Origin: Crocodylus rhombifer
Lineage: Eukaryota > Chordata > Crocodylia > Crocodylidae
DNA length: 64,000 nt
Reading direction: 5' to 3'
Assembly: GCA_038503035.1 (NCBI GenBank)
Contig: JAVSML010025215.1
Coordinates: 1 to 64,000 of the forward strand
Position numbers and translations under genes: made by a program
Notes under the pieces: model-generated
What the model saw: only the letters and a program-made list of their open reading frames with translations
Databases searched by the model: none
What the model was told of the DNA's origin: nothing
Shown: one piece after another, positions 23,698-36,021 of the stretch
Position numbering within the stretch: position 1 is the first letter of the stretch
Layout of the letters: every line of letters starts with the position of its first letter

Positions 23698-25036
23698 AAG
23701 AATCTATGTGCTAATGTGCATTAGATCTAGCCACCCCAAAACACAAGGTTCAGCAGCAAGATGGATGTTTAGACTGGGACTTTTATCTGAGTTATAAAGA
23801 CAGAAACTTTGTAAAAATTGGGAATGAAGATTTTGAGCAAACAAAAATTTGTGGGTATTTGAGGGTCTGGGGTAAGCTTGCATGTAAATATTTGTGAAAT
23901 GAACTTGGGCCCTGATTGTCTCCTGTGTCCCAGCCCTTATATATTTCTGTAAGTTAGTACAAGAGCCTTGAAACAGCTAAATCTGGCCATCTGGGAGTGT
24001 CTACCCCATAGAGGACTCTCAGCTGATGCAGAACAAGTGTAGCCAGCACCTGCACCATGCCCCATCTGGCCTGATATAATGGATATGCTGGGAAGGAGAG
24101 GATGTTGTAACAATGCAACCTCAAGATGGCATACCCTCCCTTGATGGTTTATTACAGAAGCCCAGAGTCTAGTGCTGGTACAGATGGACCAAGAGAATCT
24201 TCTGTACTAAGCAGATCTCAGTGCAAAACTGAATCGATTAGGATAATAACTGAATCATTAGCCATATTTATTCCTATTCTGAAGGCCAGTCTATCAGAGG
24301 AAACCAGATACCGCAGCATCACTGAATTCAATGAACACATTCTGGTTCTGTACCACTGTAACTGAGATCAGGGTAATTGGTTTTGTGTAAGCCTTGAATA
24401 AGCAATGATTTACAGTGAGGTGAAAATCATGTGACCAAAGCCTGTGGTTTGCAGATCCAGGACAGGCGTGTAAACTGAAGAATAACGCTGCGGGATAATT
24501 TAGCACTAGTGTGCACTCATTTTTCATGCAATGATATAACTAGGTTTGGCCAGGAAATGAATAATTGTTGTTCACTTGTGATTTCTGTTTTGCCTGAGAT
24601 TTCTTTTGTCTGGAATATGCTGAGAAAATAAGGGAATTTCCGTTATAGAAATTTAGGTGCACATTGGCTCCTAATGTGTTTAAAAAACCCCCAAAACATG
24701 GATTTATACTAAACAATACCACTCACGCAGGGTAGTCAAATGACCACTGTAGCTAAATTGAAAGACTATAAGTCACCAGCTGATAAGGTACCAAAAATTC
24801 ATTCATATGTTTGGCTAAAACAATACATCCTATGCTGTGCTTTGAATGCTGCTAAATTGTGGTTCTGGCAAACTCCTGAAGGAAACAAACTGTATTGGCA
24901 AATTTCTCTGTATAAAAATGACCAGATAACAGCACAAGTTGACTTTTCCTGCCTGTTTAACAAGAAGTTGTGCTTCAACAACCTGCATGCATGGTTGTAT
25001 GGGTTTCACGGTTGTCCTGGACAAAAACACTGGTGA
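23698..25036. other. Unique non-coding DNA
   Basis: A 98-codon frame at 24740-25036 is the longest here. Its composition is ordinary and I recognise no domain, so I do not call it a gene. Confidence 0.45.
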
Positions 25037-25744
25037 GGGGCTTGTACACATGGCGGAAATGTCACTTTGTGTAGCTTAGTGGCATCGCACATTACACATG
25101 CGCTGTTTTGGGGGTTTTAGTTGAGCTTGCACAGTTTCAAACTAAACTACACCCTGATGTAGTTTAGTTTGCAGTAATGCATTGTAGCTAATAGTCAGCT
25201 AGTCCCCTGGCTGCGGGAGAGGTGGGCAGGCTGTGCAGAAAAAAAGGATCAGGCTCCTTGCCGCTTCTGCCTTCAGCAGACACCTGCTTAAGGCACAAGC
25301 AGTGAGGGGCCTGATCCTTTTTCTTTTCTTTTTTTATTGGAGCCAGCCCACAGCTGGATGGTGAGCTGCCAGCAGGCCAAGTAGCCCTTGAGCTGCAGGA
25401 GGCCCTGGTCCTTCCCTCCATAGTGGCAGTGCTGTCTGGACAGGCTGCCAGTGGGCCGGGTGCCTGCCCCAGCATGGAGGCTCACCTGGCCTGATCCCTG
25501 TGGGACACTGCTGCACAGAGAGAAGGGCCAGGGCCCCTCACAGCTCAGGAACCACTCAGTCCACCAGCAGCTTGCTCCCTGGCTGCAGGCAGGCTCTGCC
25601 CAAAAAAACAAAAGATTAGGCCCCTGATTGTAACATGACAGAAAAATAAAAACCCTAAATTGAAATAGTGGGTTTCCATTAAAAACCCACAGTCTCAATT
25701 TAGGGGGCATAGAAGACTAAACCTACATCACATGTACAAGCAAC
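25037..25744. mobile_element. DNA element with inverted ends, about 0.7 kb
   Basis: The left end ggggcttgtacacatg and the complement of the right end, ggttgcttgtacatg, pair with each other. Inside, two GC-rich blocks (ccctggctgcgggag near 25204; ccctggctgcaggcagg near 25577) are direct repeats, and 25654-25703 forms a hairpin (ctaaattgaaatagtgggt against its inverted copy). No transposase. Flanks show no clear target duplication. Confidence 0.6.
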
Positions 25745-26519
25745 CTCAGTGGCCACTTTTGGACGGGATGCTTTCCAAGCCCAACCACTTTAAAGTTATA
25801 TAGCTTGCAAAGTCTCTGCCCAGGTTTGGGGAACTGAACAGAACATTTCAGTGCCTTCCAACTAGCTGTCCCTTTCATCTGCAACCCTGTTTATCTGAGG
25901 GATTCAGAGGCCTCTGAGACCTTTTGATAAATGTAGCTATATTGTATTTGAATGGTATTGCTTACTTTCTATTTTTAGGTAACTTTCCCTAGGTGTAAAA
26001 AAAAAAAAAAAAAAGTACAGCTTGTAGTAAATGTAAATATAATAGCTGCGTGTAGCAATGTTTCTGCTGCCATCCGTAAAATCAACTGAGGATATTTTCT
26101 TAGCCTATGCTCCAAACTGTACACTTTCATTTGAGATGTGTATTGATTTTGTTAGGGCTGTTTTGATCTCATGCTCATTCTCTGTCATTGTTTTTTCTTG
26201 TTAAATGTTTCTGTTAAGAATGATCAAATGTATTAGTAGTAATAATATTAAAAACAAACGAGGCATATCCCCTATGTAAGAATTCTGTCTGGCATCAGTA
26301 TTGTATCATGACATGGATCTTCTTTCTGCGCAGCAGAAAAATGCTGTAATACACTTTCTTCTCTTCCGAAATCTATCTATCATATTTAAGCAATCAAGGC
26401 TGAGTTAGAGATAGGAATAATATTCCTCAGGCAGTGAATATTTCACATTACTCTACAACACAGAATTTACTGTTCACTTAGGATTTAGTGCCTGGGTCAA
26501 AACTGTCCTCATAGCATAA
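25745..26519. other. Unique AT-rich DNA with 18-bp A run
   Basis: The A run is at 25997-26014. Nothing else recognised. Confidence 0.45.
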
Positions 26520-26740
26520 GAAGTGCTTTTCATCTTTAAAGCATTTTACAAACTGTCATTCATTAATCCTCATGCCACCCCTGAGGAGGAGGTAAGTCTT
26601 ATCTTTGTTATAGACTGAGACACAGGAAAGAGATTAAGTGACTTGCAAAAGGCCACAGAGGGCATCAGTAACAGAAGTAGAATTGGAACTCTACAATCTT
26701 AGCTGTAGGCTTTTAAGACCTATGCCATGCATTTCATCCT
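26520..26740 (-). repeat. Ancient MIR/CORE-type SINE, antisense
   Basis: On the plus strand the order gaggaggaggtaag, gactgagacacagg, gattaagtgacttgc, aaaggccacagagg and aattggaactctac follows the antisense of the MIR/CORE-SINE consensus. That consensus has gaaactgaggcacagag, ttaagtgacttgcccaagg, and a degenerate tRNA-like end. The preceding agcattttacaaactgtc also fits that consensus. These elements are old, so the copy is a fossil. Confidence 0.75.
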
Positions 26741-27553
26741 AGGTTGATTAAGAGCTCTGAACCACCAGGTTGCAATGAAAAGAAAGATGTTACTCACTTT
26801 ATTTATATCCTTTTAGGGAATAAATCTGGCCATTCTGTTTCTCCAGCTCATTTGCTGTGACGTTAGTACAAGATTCAGCACAGTGGAAGCGAGAAGAATA
26901 CAGTGTGTTTGTTACAGGCGTTAGGCTAGAGTTTGCTATAATGACATCTCTACATAAATGATAATTCAACAATTCAATGTTAGAATTATCTGAGGGTGAC
27001 AAAATTTTCAGAATCAAAGGTATGGGGATAATTAGGACTCTTGTTAATCATTCTGTGGCTTTTTTTTCTCCTCAATGAAATGAGATTCGTACAGATTAAT
27101 TACTACCTGCTATAAATAAACTCTGAGAATGGCAATCTACATAGCAGAGGTAGAGGGTAACTGTCATTTAATATATCACAGCTTTCCACGCACCTGTTCT
27201 CCCAATGCTGTTGCCATGGAAACTACATTTTATAAGAGAAGCTATGCATAATTAGCATGGATCGAGGTCTATATCAATCAGAATAATTTGGAAGAATGCT
27301 AAGAGCCCAAAGGAGCAGGCAAAGCTACTTGTCTCAGTAGGAAGGTATCAGACTTCTGCTGTGCGGTAAATAGTGAGGCAGTTACTGTAGGAAATCAGGA
27401 ATTAGCAATTTAAGAGTAACCAAATTACACAAATGTAATGTTACTTTTACCAAAAGGAGGACAACTTTGTACCCTTGGTTTTCACTACTGTTAAGATACT
27501 GTTAAAGAAGGAAGGGTATTAAAAAATGAATAAAGATATAGCAAGATGCTCAT
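26741..27553. other. Unique DNA including an RFX-like site
   Basis: Apart from the site at 27210-27258 (listed separately) I recognise nothing. It is low in repeat signal and AT-rich, the type of region where conserved non-coding elements tend to sit. Confidence 0.4.
27210..27258. promoter_or_regulatory. Candidate regulatory cluster: X-box plus ATTA core
   Basis: gttgccatggaaac at 27210-27223 differs by one base from the palindromic RFX X-box gttgccatggcaac. Twenty bases further, 27244-27258 reads atgcataattagcat, an imperfect palindrome with POU/homeobox-type ATGCAT and TAATTA cores. The pairing is suggestive of an enhancer, but binding and conservation are not shown here. Confidence 0.4.
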
Positions 27554-27812
27554 AGGGCACATATACACAAGATGCTTAATGCGCAGTAGATTAATTCTAC
27601 TGCCCATTAGCGCATTAGCATGGTTTTTGCTGCAATGCCTTAATGCGTAGTAGAATTAGTCTACTATGCATTAAGCATCACAAAAAGACTGCGTGCCTTT
27701 GCTACTGTGCATTAGCACTGGCTACTGTGCATTCATGTAGTACCTCATATTAGAGGTACTAAATTTTAATGTGCAGTAGCAAAGGCCCATTAATGTATGT
27801 GTAGATACACCC
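27554..27812. mobile_element. MITE family A, 259 bp
   Basis: The ends agggcacatatacac and gtgtagatacaccc are inverted. The interior is built from alternating words such as ttaatgcgcagtagatt and ctactgcccattagcgc that pair with each other. This style matches the abundant crocodilian MITEs described as Chompy, but I name that family from memory only. Confidence 0.8.
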
Positions 27813-28012
27813 ATATGCTAGTATTACTTTCTTGTAAGTGGCAAGAAAGTCCAGGAATTTTACTGGTAAGGATGCAGCAGTGCTGCCTGCTAGCAGGCTG
27901 CGAGAAGTTCAAGTGTGGACAAAGGGACTGCTGATTTTATTGGCAAATGTTTTATTTTGTACCTGCAGAACTTGTGATAAATAGCAAAATGTTGCATCTT
28001 GTAGGAGTAGTG

Positions 28013-28196
28013 CAGGGGTGGCCAACCTGCAGCTCCAGAGCCACACGAGGCTCTTCTGTGAAGTTAATATGTGTCTCTTTGTATCCTTGCATTTGGGTAG
28101 CTGGTCACCGTGTGCTTGTGCAAAGATTCAAGGAGACGCGTATTAACTTCTGAAGAGCCGCAAGTGGCTCCGAAGCCACAGGTTGGCTACCCTTTT
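28013..28196. mobile_element. Short hAT, 184 bp
   Basis: The left end caggggtggccaacc pairs with the right end ggttggctacccttt. The flanks gagtagtg (28005-28012) and gattagtg (28197-28204) match at 7 of 8 bases if the right end is placed at 28196. The interior has internal pairing (gaggctcttctgtgaagtta against taacttctgaagagcc). Confidence 0.8.
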
Positions 28197-28204
28197 GATT
28201 AGTG

Positions 28205-30484
28205 TATACTGGAAGCTAAAATGAAATTGCTATTCAGGCAATGAAAAAATTTGGGCATTATGTTCTATCATTTAATCTAGATCTCAAAGGCCTGATGGTT
28301 AGAAATCCTAGCACACTTAATGGAAGGTGCAACAAGAAATGTCCACATCAGTCCTGTAGTAATGGTACAGAAGTGCTGGGAAAAGACAAATTTAACTCTT
28401 GGTCTGCATCACTTCATCTGGATCAGGGTTACAAGGTTAAACCCCTCAGTAAATAAGAAAGGTTCAGTATTTCTTACATTTTAGCATTCAGTATTTTACA
28501 AACTCTTTACCCTTAACTTATACCCTCATAGCTAAATCTTACTGTACATAGGGCAAATATTCAGGTCCTGCTTTCTGATTAGTGCGTCCTTATAAACAGA
28601 GTGTAGTGAATTAAGAGTGAAGCAACAGCTTACACTTCCAAATTTTCTGGCATTTGACAGTTTTGTCACAAATATAACTTTGCAGAAAGGGATTTAACAG
28701 ATTTAAAATTGCCTTTTTATTTAACCCTCCCCCTCAGAAGTAGTTTAAAAAATGGTAATGGTGGAGGTGTGTATGTGTGAAGGGCGGGGGGGGGGGGGCA
28801 ATAGAGTGTATAAGCAAAGTAATCTTCTTTTGGCTATGAGTTTTTGTTAAATCTGATATAATTTTAATAGGTTTACTACAATGCAGTTGTCTCGCACTCT
28901 ATGAAAGAACATGAGGCAGTTTCTTTTAATATTTAGGCATCAAATTTGAATGTAAGTTACAATGATATAGCATCGTATGTTTTGGTATTAGTGATAATAC
29001 CATCAAAACATCTCAAAATGAAAAGATGTAGAAAATGAGCTTTTATCCTGATATCAATGTTCTTTGGCATTACTGAACATAGAAAATTGGATATGCAGAA
29101 TAGTAGAATAGTTGAAAAGTTATCCAACAAGTGCCCCCACTCAGATATAAAGTATCTAGCATATATTCAATGCTATATTGTTTTGACATTTAAGAACATA
29201 CCCACAGGAATTACATTAGGCCTTAAAGATTTGTAGTTACCTTTATAAAAGGGGGGCAGTTACAATTCTTGCATGAAGTGAGAATGACCTATGTTGCTAT
29301 AATATATAGTTCAAAAGTTCACTTGAATTTTCTATATGGAGTGGACTCAGTGAAAAGTGGGATGAAAGTCACAAATTGCTTTAGTTTATTTCAATGGGTT
29401 TCATTTTGTGTTCAGGGAAAGTAAACTCCACTTACTTTTTAAAGATTTTCTTCACATATAAGCAGGATTCACTGCTAAGTGCAGCATTACAAGCCTTTGT
29501 TCAGTGAAAGAAATGGAAGGAGAGAAAAAGTTGTTGTTGTTCTTCACCTCCACTGACCCCGGGAGTGGCAGGATCTCTGGTAATCCCTGCTGATGGTAGG
29601 ACAAAGAGATGACCGTGTGGGCCTCTACCCATAGACGAGAGGCAGTGTCTCTCTTTTTTTCTGAGACTTTTTGGCAGAGAAAGAGAAAGTGATGTTTGTT
29701 CCTGCTGAATTCCTGGGGTCTAACTTGGATTTGAACACCACCATCACAGGGGGAGGCAAAGAGACCCTGCTCATTAAACTTGATGCATATGGGGAGGATG
29801 CAACACTGAAAAAATGAGGCTGTTGCTGTAGTGGATTTTTACTTGTGACAAATAATTTGGACCAGAGCCTCACCAGTCATACCAGAGACAGGTATGCCAC
29901 AAATGCCATATCTGTACAATGGCAAAAGTAAAGGGGGAATGACTCTCTCTTTCCTGAATAGCCAGGTGATTAGGACAATCAGTTAGGAGATGTGGGTTTG
30001 AATCTTTTCAAGGTAAGGAAGACATATGAACCTAGGCCTCCAACTTCCTAGAGGACTGCACTAACCTCTAGTCACTCTAATATGCCATAGGTGAGTAGAA
30101 GTGGCATCACAGCAGCCATTATCAACTTTTAAAAGAAAGCAGCCAGAACTGAATTCCTTGGAGACTCTAATTCTGGAAGTGTGTGTTCAGAGCCCTGCGG
30201 ACACCTGTTAGAATAGCCTCCATGTACTAAGGTTGGAGGAACTCCTCCTACTGTCTGGATCCAAGCCATGCTTGGGCAGAAAGTTGGTGTTGAAGTTTTC
30301 AGACTGGGACAGTTCTGGGCAAGAAGGAGCAGAATTCTAGGCACATTGGGAACTTAAAGGTGAAAAAAACAAGGTGCTCATGGAGTTTGGGCACACCCAG
30401 ACCTAGAGAGCAGCTACTTCAGTGGTGTTGTGTTTGAGTACCTAGGTCTTTTATTGGATTGAGCCCTAGGTCAGTTTTCTAAGC
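28205..30484. other. Unique DNA, G run and one SINE-like relic
   Basis: A G13 run lies at 28786-28798. At 29945-30090 the order gtgattaggacaatcagttagg, then gggtttgaatc, resembles the A- and B-box region of a tRNA-derived SINE. It is too short to name. A run of frames at 29625-29873 has no recognisable similarity. Confidence 0.35.
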
Positions 30485-30754
30485 TAAGCACATGATGATG
30501 CATGCCTGATGCATGGTCTGATATATGTGCTAATTAGCATGCATCAGACCAGATTCGATCAATTGCCAGTTGGCTCCGATGTGTGCTAATTAGCACACTC
30601 CAGCAGCCTTGGCGTCTTGTGTTCAGAGTCCCTGTGCTTCAAAGTTTGCTGAACGAGCTTTAGTTAATGTGCCCCCACCGCCACTTTGAAGTGCAGAACA
30701 CTGAATACATGAGATACCGTGGGTGTTTTCATAATTGAACCCAAGTGTCTACCC
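30485..30754. mobile_element. MITE family B, partial, abutting a hAT
   Basis: Shares gtgctaattagcacac, ctccagcagcc, gtgcttcaaagt, ccgccactttgaagtg and the end caagtgtctacccc with the copy nested at 35665-35961. The low-coordinate terminus is not clear. The high-coordinate end is where the next hAT starts (30755). Confidence 0.7.
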
Positions 30755-31187
30755 CAGGGGCAGGCAAAGTCTGACCTGTGGGCTGGACTGAGCCTGCAAC
30801 AGACTCCATTTCCCAGCAGCATCTGCCCAAGTTGCTGCACCCAGTTTCCACAGAGACCCCAGGAGCAGTAGGGCCGCAATAGCATGGGGCCAGGATTTCC
30901 ATGGTCACCAGCCCAGGTGCCCTACCTGGGGCACATGCGCAGCAGCTTGCAGCTCTTCCCTGGCTCTGGCCTGCGCTGTCACTACCCAGCCCCTGGAGCA
31001 GCTCCTTACCCAGCTGTGCACCCTTCCAGCACTGCTCAGGCTGGTGTCCATGGAAAACCTGGCCTTGTGCTGTCGTGGCCCTGCCACTTCTGAGGTCTCC
31101 ATGAAAACTGGCCAGAGCAAGGTGGCAAGGTGCTGCTGGGAAATGGAGTCTGTCCACCAGCCAGATGTGCCATTTTGCCCACCCCTG
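30755..31187. mobile_element. hAT family copy, 433 bp
   Basis: The left end caggggcaggcaaag and right end cattttgcccacccctg are inverted. The flanks gtctaccc and gtctatat share their first five bases, a weak 8-bp target duplication. GC-rich interior with inverted segments (ccatggtcaccagcccagg against others). The overlapping frames on both strands are not transposase. Confidence 0.75.
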
Positions 31188-31744
31188 GTCTATATAGATT
31201 CACAACCTAAGTATAACATTTCTCCTGCTCAGGAAGGGGCTTGGTTTCATATCCATTTGAACTATCTGGTTTTACAAAAAAAGGTGTATTTAAAAGTGAA
31301 AAAAAGATATGCCTGAAGAACAATATTTATTTGATATGATTCAGGCAATTTTGTAAGCTTCTCATTAGAAGGAAAGTCCCTTTTGAGTGTAGCCTGTTGG
31401 GTTGGTGGGGTTAAAGGAAACCCAGCGTTAGCCAAGGGAGTGATGCGGTTAGCAACACATCTGGCAGCCTTTGATTCTCCAGCATGAATGACTAGGAGAC
31501 CTTTGGCATGAGTAAAGAGCAGGGCTTGAACTTATGCCTAAAGCCCCATAGTGAGATACACTAGCTGCCCCTAAGACTCTCACAATTGGAATTCAATCTG
31601 ATTTGTCCTTATACATGTGACGGGAGAATACAGCCCTTAATTCTAATGTGGCAAAGCCATTTGTACTTATACTGCTATAATATTTTAGTGAGCAGGAGGC
31701 AGTTTAATAAGAAAAGCCTAAAAGATATGAGAACATCCATTTGA
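31188..31744. other. Unique non-coding DNA
   Basis: Nothing recognised. Confidence 0.4.
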
Positions 31745-31838
31745 AAGGTAATCTCTTCACTGTGTTAAGATTGAATGATGATGACAGAAGTGATCGGTTA
31801 AAAGCCCTTTCTAACCTAGACCAAATTATTCTGTGATC
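31745..31838 (+). mobile_element. Short CR1-like 3' tail
   Basis: aaaagccctttctaacctag followed by accaaattattctgtgat follows the end of CR1 elements (gaggtcccttccaacct...attctatgat). Very short, so only the tail is supported. Confidence 0.45.
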
Positions 31839-32945
31839 CAGTTAATCAGCATGCTAGGTCGTCTCAGTCTGTCTGATTTTACTTTTTTCCAACATTCATT
31901 TTTTAAATAAAAAACAGCTAAACTATTGTCATGTCTATCAAAGCTGAGGGTGAAAAATATGTATAAAGCTTCCCTTTATTTGATATATTTGTGTGTGTAT
32001 ATGTATGTGACATAAACACATTAAGAGAAAGATGATGACTAAAAACCTGCTTCATGATACAGGACCAGAAACAATAGGGTTAGAATAAAGATTATTTTCA
32101 AGTGATTTTTTTTCAGTGTTAGTGAAAGGTGCTGGATTGACAATACAGAAAATTGAAGACCTGCATTTATTAATAGAAAAAATACAGCTCTGGCAGTTTC
32201 TCACACTGTTCCACTAATATGCTTCAACATTTGATATGAAAAGACCACCCAGGGAGAGGAAATAGCAGTTCACTCGTTCTCCCAGCCAAATCTTAGCCTC
32301 TCTTGTGGGTCTGGCAGTGATGGTAAGGACATCTGTCATTTAGGAACTGGACTGAGACTACTAACTTGCTTCACTTGGATCACCAAAAAATCCTCTTAAA
32401 TGATAATATTTAATCACTACCAGTGTTTGCTGTATTTGAACCAGTAATTCTGAGATGAAAGTCTCTGTATCCCATTACCAATCCCCCAGAGCCAGCCAGT
32501 GTACTTGCAATAAAAATTTAATCATAGTCTCTGCCTAAATTTAATATGTCTTTTTGAGCAATGGATGGAACACACAGAAGTCCTTCATGCTGACCTTAGA
32601 GTTATTGCGGTAGATCTGTATGAAGGTGACAAATCCATTTCCTTCCCAATTTAGGAAATTAGGTACCAAAGGTTCCATAATAGGTCTGCTGCTTTGGATA
32701 GCAATTTATGAAAGCAGCAGTAGCTGCACGGTCAGTTGAAATGACTATGTACAATTTGTTTTGGTGGAACTTTTCTTTCCACTGGGGATGGATTAGATGA
32801 ACTCTGTTTAATTAGTGATGGATAGGTAAAGCTGTATCACAGAGATCCATTATTGAGCACGCGTGCATGGAAGTTGAGTGTGTAGCTTGAACTTGTAGCT
32901 GTGTGTGTCCCACCAAATATGTCCCTCTTGAAGTCTGACTTCCTT
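31839..32945. other. Unique non-coding DNA
   Basis: AT-rich, no element or frame recognised. Confidence 0.45.
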
Positions 32946-34735
32946 TCATAGAAAATTAGGTTTGGAAGGTACCTCAGGAGGTCATCTAGTCCAACCCCCT
33001 GCTCAAAGCAGAACCATCACCAACTACATCACCTGAGTCAAAGCTTTGTCTAGCCGGGTCTTAAAAACCTCCAAGGATGGAGAGAGATTCCACTACCTCT
33101 CTGGGTGAAACACTGGAACAGGTTACTACCCTCCTAGTGAGAAAATTCTTCCTAATATCTAACCTAACCTAACTTTTCCTTGCTGCAACTTGAGACTGTT
33201 GCTCCTTGTTCTGTTATCTGCCACCACTGAGAACAGTCCAGCTCCTTACTCTTTTGAACCTCCCTTCAGGTAGTTGAAGGCTGCTATTCAATCCCCTCTT
33301 AGTCTTCTCTTCTCTAGACTAAATAAGCCCAGTTCCCTCAGCCTGTCTTCATAAGTTATGTGCCCCCAAACCCTTACCATTTTTGTTGCCCTCCTCTGGA
33401 CTCTTTCCAATTTGTCCACATCCTTGCTATAGTGGGGGGCCCAAAACACTACTCTAGATGTGGCCTCATCAGTGCTGAATACAGGAGAATAATCACTTCC
33501 CTTGATCTAGCTGCAACATACCTATCAATGCAGCCCAGTATGCCATTAGCCTTCTTGGCAACAAAGGCACACTGCTGGTTCCTATTCAGTTTATATTCAG
33601 TCCGCTGTAACTCTGAGGTCCTTTTCTTCAGAGCTGCTGCCTAGCCAGTCAGCCCCAAGATTGTTCTGTCCTAAGTGCAGGACTTTGCACTTGTCCTTGT
33701 TGAACCTCATGAGATTTTTTTTGGCCCAATTCTCCACTTTGTCTAGGTCACTCTGAATCCTAGCCCTACCCTCCAGCATATCTGCAACTCCCCCCAGCTT
33801 CGTGTCATCTGCAGACTTGCTGAGGGTGCACTCTATGCCATCTTCCAGGTTGTTGATGAAGACACTGAACAAAACCATCCCCAGGACTGACTCCTGTCCA
33901 TTTATCCAGCCCATAGTTCCTCAGCTTCCCTATGAGAATGCTATAGGAGACTGTATCAAGAGCCCTGTTAAAATCAAGGTACACCACATCCACCAGCATC
34001 CACCTTGTCAAAGAAGGCAATCAGGTTGGTCAGGCATGACTGGTGAATTCATACTGACTGTTCCTAATCACCTTTTTGCCCAGTAGTTTGGGATCTGACC
34101 TTGCCTGTGAAGACTAAGGCAAAAAAGGCATTGAACACTTCAGCCTTTTCTGAATCTTCTGTCACAAGGTTGCCTCTGCCATTCAGTAAGGGACCTACAC
34201 TTTCCCTAATCTTTCTCTTGCTACTGACATACTGATAGAAACCCTTCTTGTTACCCTCCACAACCCTTGCTAGATGCAACTCCAATTGCGCTTTGGCCTT
34301 CCTGACTTCACCTCTGCATGCCTGAGCAATACTCATACTCCTCCCTGGTTGTTTGTCCAGGTTTCCACTTATAAAATTCCTTTTTGTGGTTTAGTTTACT
34401 GAAGAGCTCCCTGCTAAGCCAAGCTGGTTTTTTGCCATACTTCCTAGTCTTCCTGAGCATCAGGGTGGTTTGTTTCTGCACTCTCAGTAAGACATCTTTA
34501 AAGTACAGCCAGCTCTCCTGGACTCCTCTCCCCTTCTGACTTCCTAAAGGATCTGATGAGTTCCCTGAGCATGTCCAAGTCCACATTTCTGAAGTCCAGG
34601 GTCCTTACTTTGCTGCTTTTCTTCCTTCCTTTCTTCAGGATCCTGAACTCTATCATCTCATGGTCACTGCTGCCCCAAGTTGCAATCCACTATTGCATTC
34701 CCCACTAATTCATCCCTGTTTCTTTTGTTCCACTC
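32946..34735 (-). mobile_element. CR1 LINE, about 1.8 kb, minus strand
   Basis: The 3' end is at 32946 (complement of gaggtaccttccaaacc, then ctatgaaagg). Moving up the minus strand come the C-terminal region, the reverse-transcriptase core and the start of the RT domain, out to about 34735 where recognisable sequence stops. It is one of the two longest CR1 copies here and lies in the opposite orientation to the one at 39.25 kb. Many frameshifts break it. Confidence 0.9.
33597..34586 (-). pseudogene. CR1 ORF2 reverse transcriptase remnant
   Basis: The minus-strand pieces, in coding order, are: 34308-34586 ([17 protein letters not shown] and KPAWLSRELFSKL, the pre-RT linker); 34064-34336 ([31 protein letters not shown]); 33805-34020 (VDVVYLDFNRALDTVSYSIL); and 33597-33914 (KSADDTKLGG, NKDKCKVLHLGQNN). 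The catalytic box normally FADD reads SADD at 33804-33815. Both aspartates remain but the frame shifts at least three times, so no active enzyme can be made. Confidence 0.85.
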
Positions 34736-35467
34736 ACCACATGGCAGGTACCTTCCTGTGGCTACATGTGCTATAGTCAAGCATAACTGCTATAATTGCT
34801 CCCTTTTCCCCCTGTCTGTTTTCTTTTTTAGTTGTTTACTGTTTTAATGCCTTTTCCTCTATGCTGGGAGATAGTGATTTCAATATGAAGAAAAAGAGAC
34901 AGGTCATATTGATATCTGTAAAGTGCATAATTGGTACATTTTGCAGACTATATGGCTATAAGTACTGACCCTAATTCACCATCGTTCTTGCAGCAATATT
35001 ACACTAGTATGATGGCACTGGTTTTAAATGTAAAACTGGTGATGTGGAATGGTGGCAAGTGATGAATTAAAGGATATACAACAACATCTGCTCTCATCCC
35101 TTCCCTACACCACATTCACAGAGGTGTCCCTCAATATCCATGATTCATATGTCTGAAACTCCACATCACAGGCTGGGGAAAGAGAAGGTAAGTGTACTCA
35201 AATGTAACATAAATCCTACTTTGTTCTGTGTAGTGGGACCTCCCAAGTTTTCTGACATTGTGCCCCTTAGCACTGCTGGGGAGAAGTTAAGATTTGCCCC
35301 CAAGAGAGAGGGAAGTGAGATGTGTCATTATATTGCTTTATATTTTATATTTTAGGTGATTTTGCTGCAAAAGAATCTAAACAAAACTCTTGATTGATAC
35401 TGGGATCTAGAAGGGAAGGATGTCTTTAATGGCACACTAAAGTAATTGAGCTTCCATTTTAAATTTA
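34736..35467. other. Unique non-coding DNA
   Basis: No recognised element. A 71-codon frame at 35140 has no similarity I can name. Confidence 0.45.
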
Positions 35468-36021
35468 GGGGGCACGTCTACATATATGTTTTAATGCGCA
35501 GTAGACTATCTTACTGTGCATTAAAGCATGACTAAAAAACTGTGACATTATGCTAATGTGCAGTAAAATAGTCTACTGCACATTAAGGGTCACTGGAAAA
35601 GTGTGCAAATGCACTCATGCTTGTTAGTACAGCCTAATGTGAATTAATTTAGTACCTCACATTGGGGGGCATCTATACACATGGTCTGAGAGCCACTTTA
35701 ATTAAAGTGCCCGCAGTGTCACATGTTCAGCATCCCACGCTTCAAAACGATAAGGTGCTTGAACTAAAGCTTGTTCAATGAGATTTAGTTCAAGCACCCC
35801 CGCTGTCATTTTGAAGTGTGGGGACACTGAATAGATGTGACACAGAGGCTGCTGGAAAGCAGTAATTAACATATTCCAGCAGACTCGATTAATCAAGTCT
35901 GCTCTAATGTGTGCTAATTAGCATATGTCAGAGCAGACATCCAGCACATGTATAGATGCCTGGAGTTACTAAATGTAACGTGCATTAGAAAAGGTGCATT
36001 AATGCACATGTAGATGCGCTC
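35468..36021. mobile_element. MITE family A interrupted by MITE family B
   Basis: The outer ends gggggcacgtctacat and catgtagatgcgctc pair. The interior (ttttaatgcgcagtagact, gtgcagtaaaatagtctac) is the family A pattern of 27554-27812. In that copy tagtacctcatatt is followed directly by agaggtactaaat; here the equivalent tagtacctcacatt and agttactaaat are separated by the inserted unit. Confidence 0.85.
35665..35961. mobile_element. Inner MITE family B
   Basis: The ends gggggcatctatacacatg and catgtatagatgcct pair. The centre is a hairpin (ggtgcttgaactaaagctt against its inverted copy ending ttcaagcaccc). The family B arms (ctgctggaaagcagtaatta, gtgctaattagcatatg) match 30485-30754. Confidence 0.85.

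Noticed and set aside
24740..25036. 98-codon frame in unique DNA
   Set aside because: No domain, no splice-framed neighbours, and length within what chance allows in 64 kb.
27554..27812. CRISPR-like regular repeats
   Set aside because: The repeated gcagta/tactgc words are inverted pairs of a MITE in vertebrate-type DNA, with no spacers of equal length.
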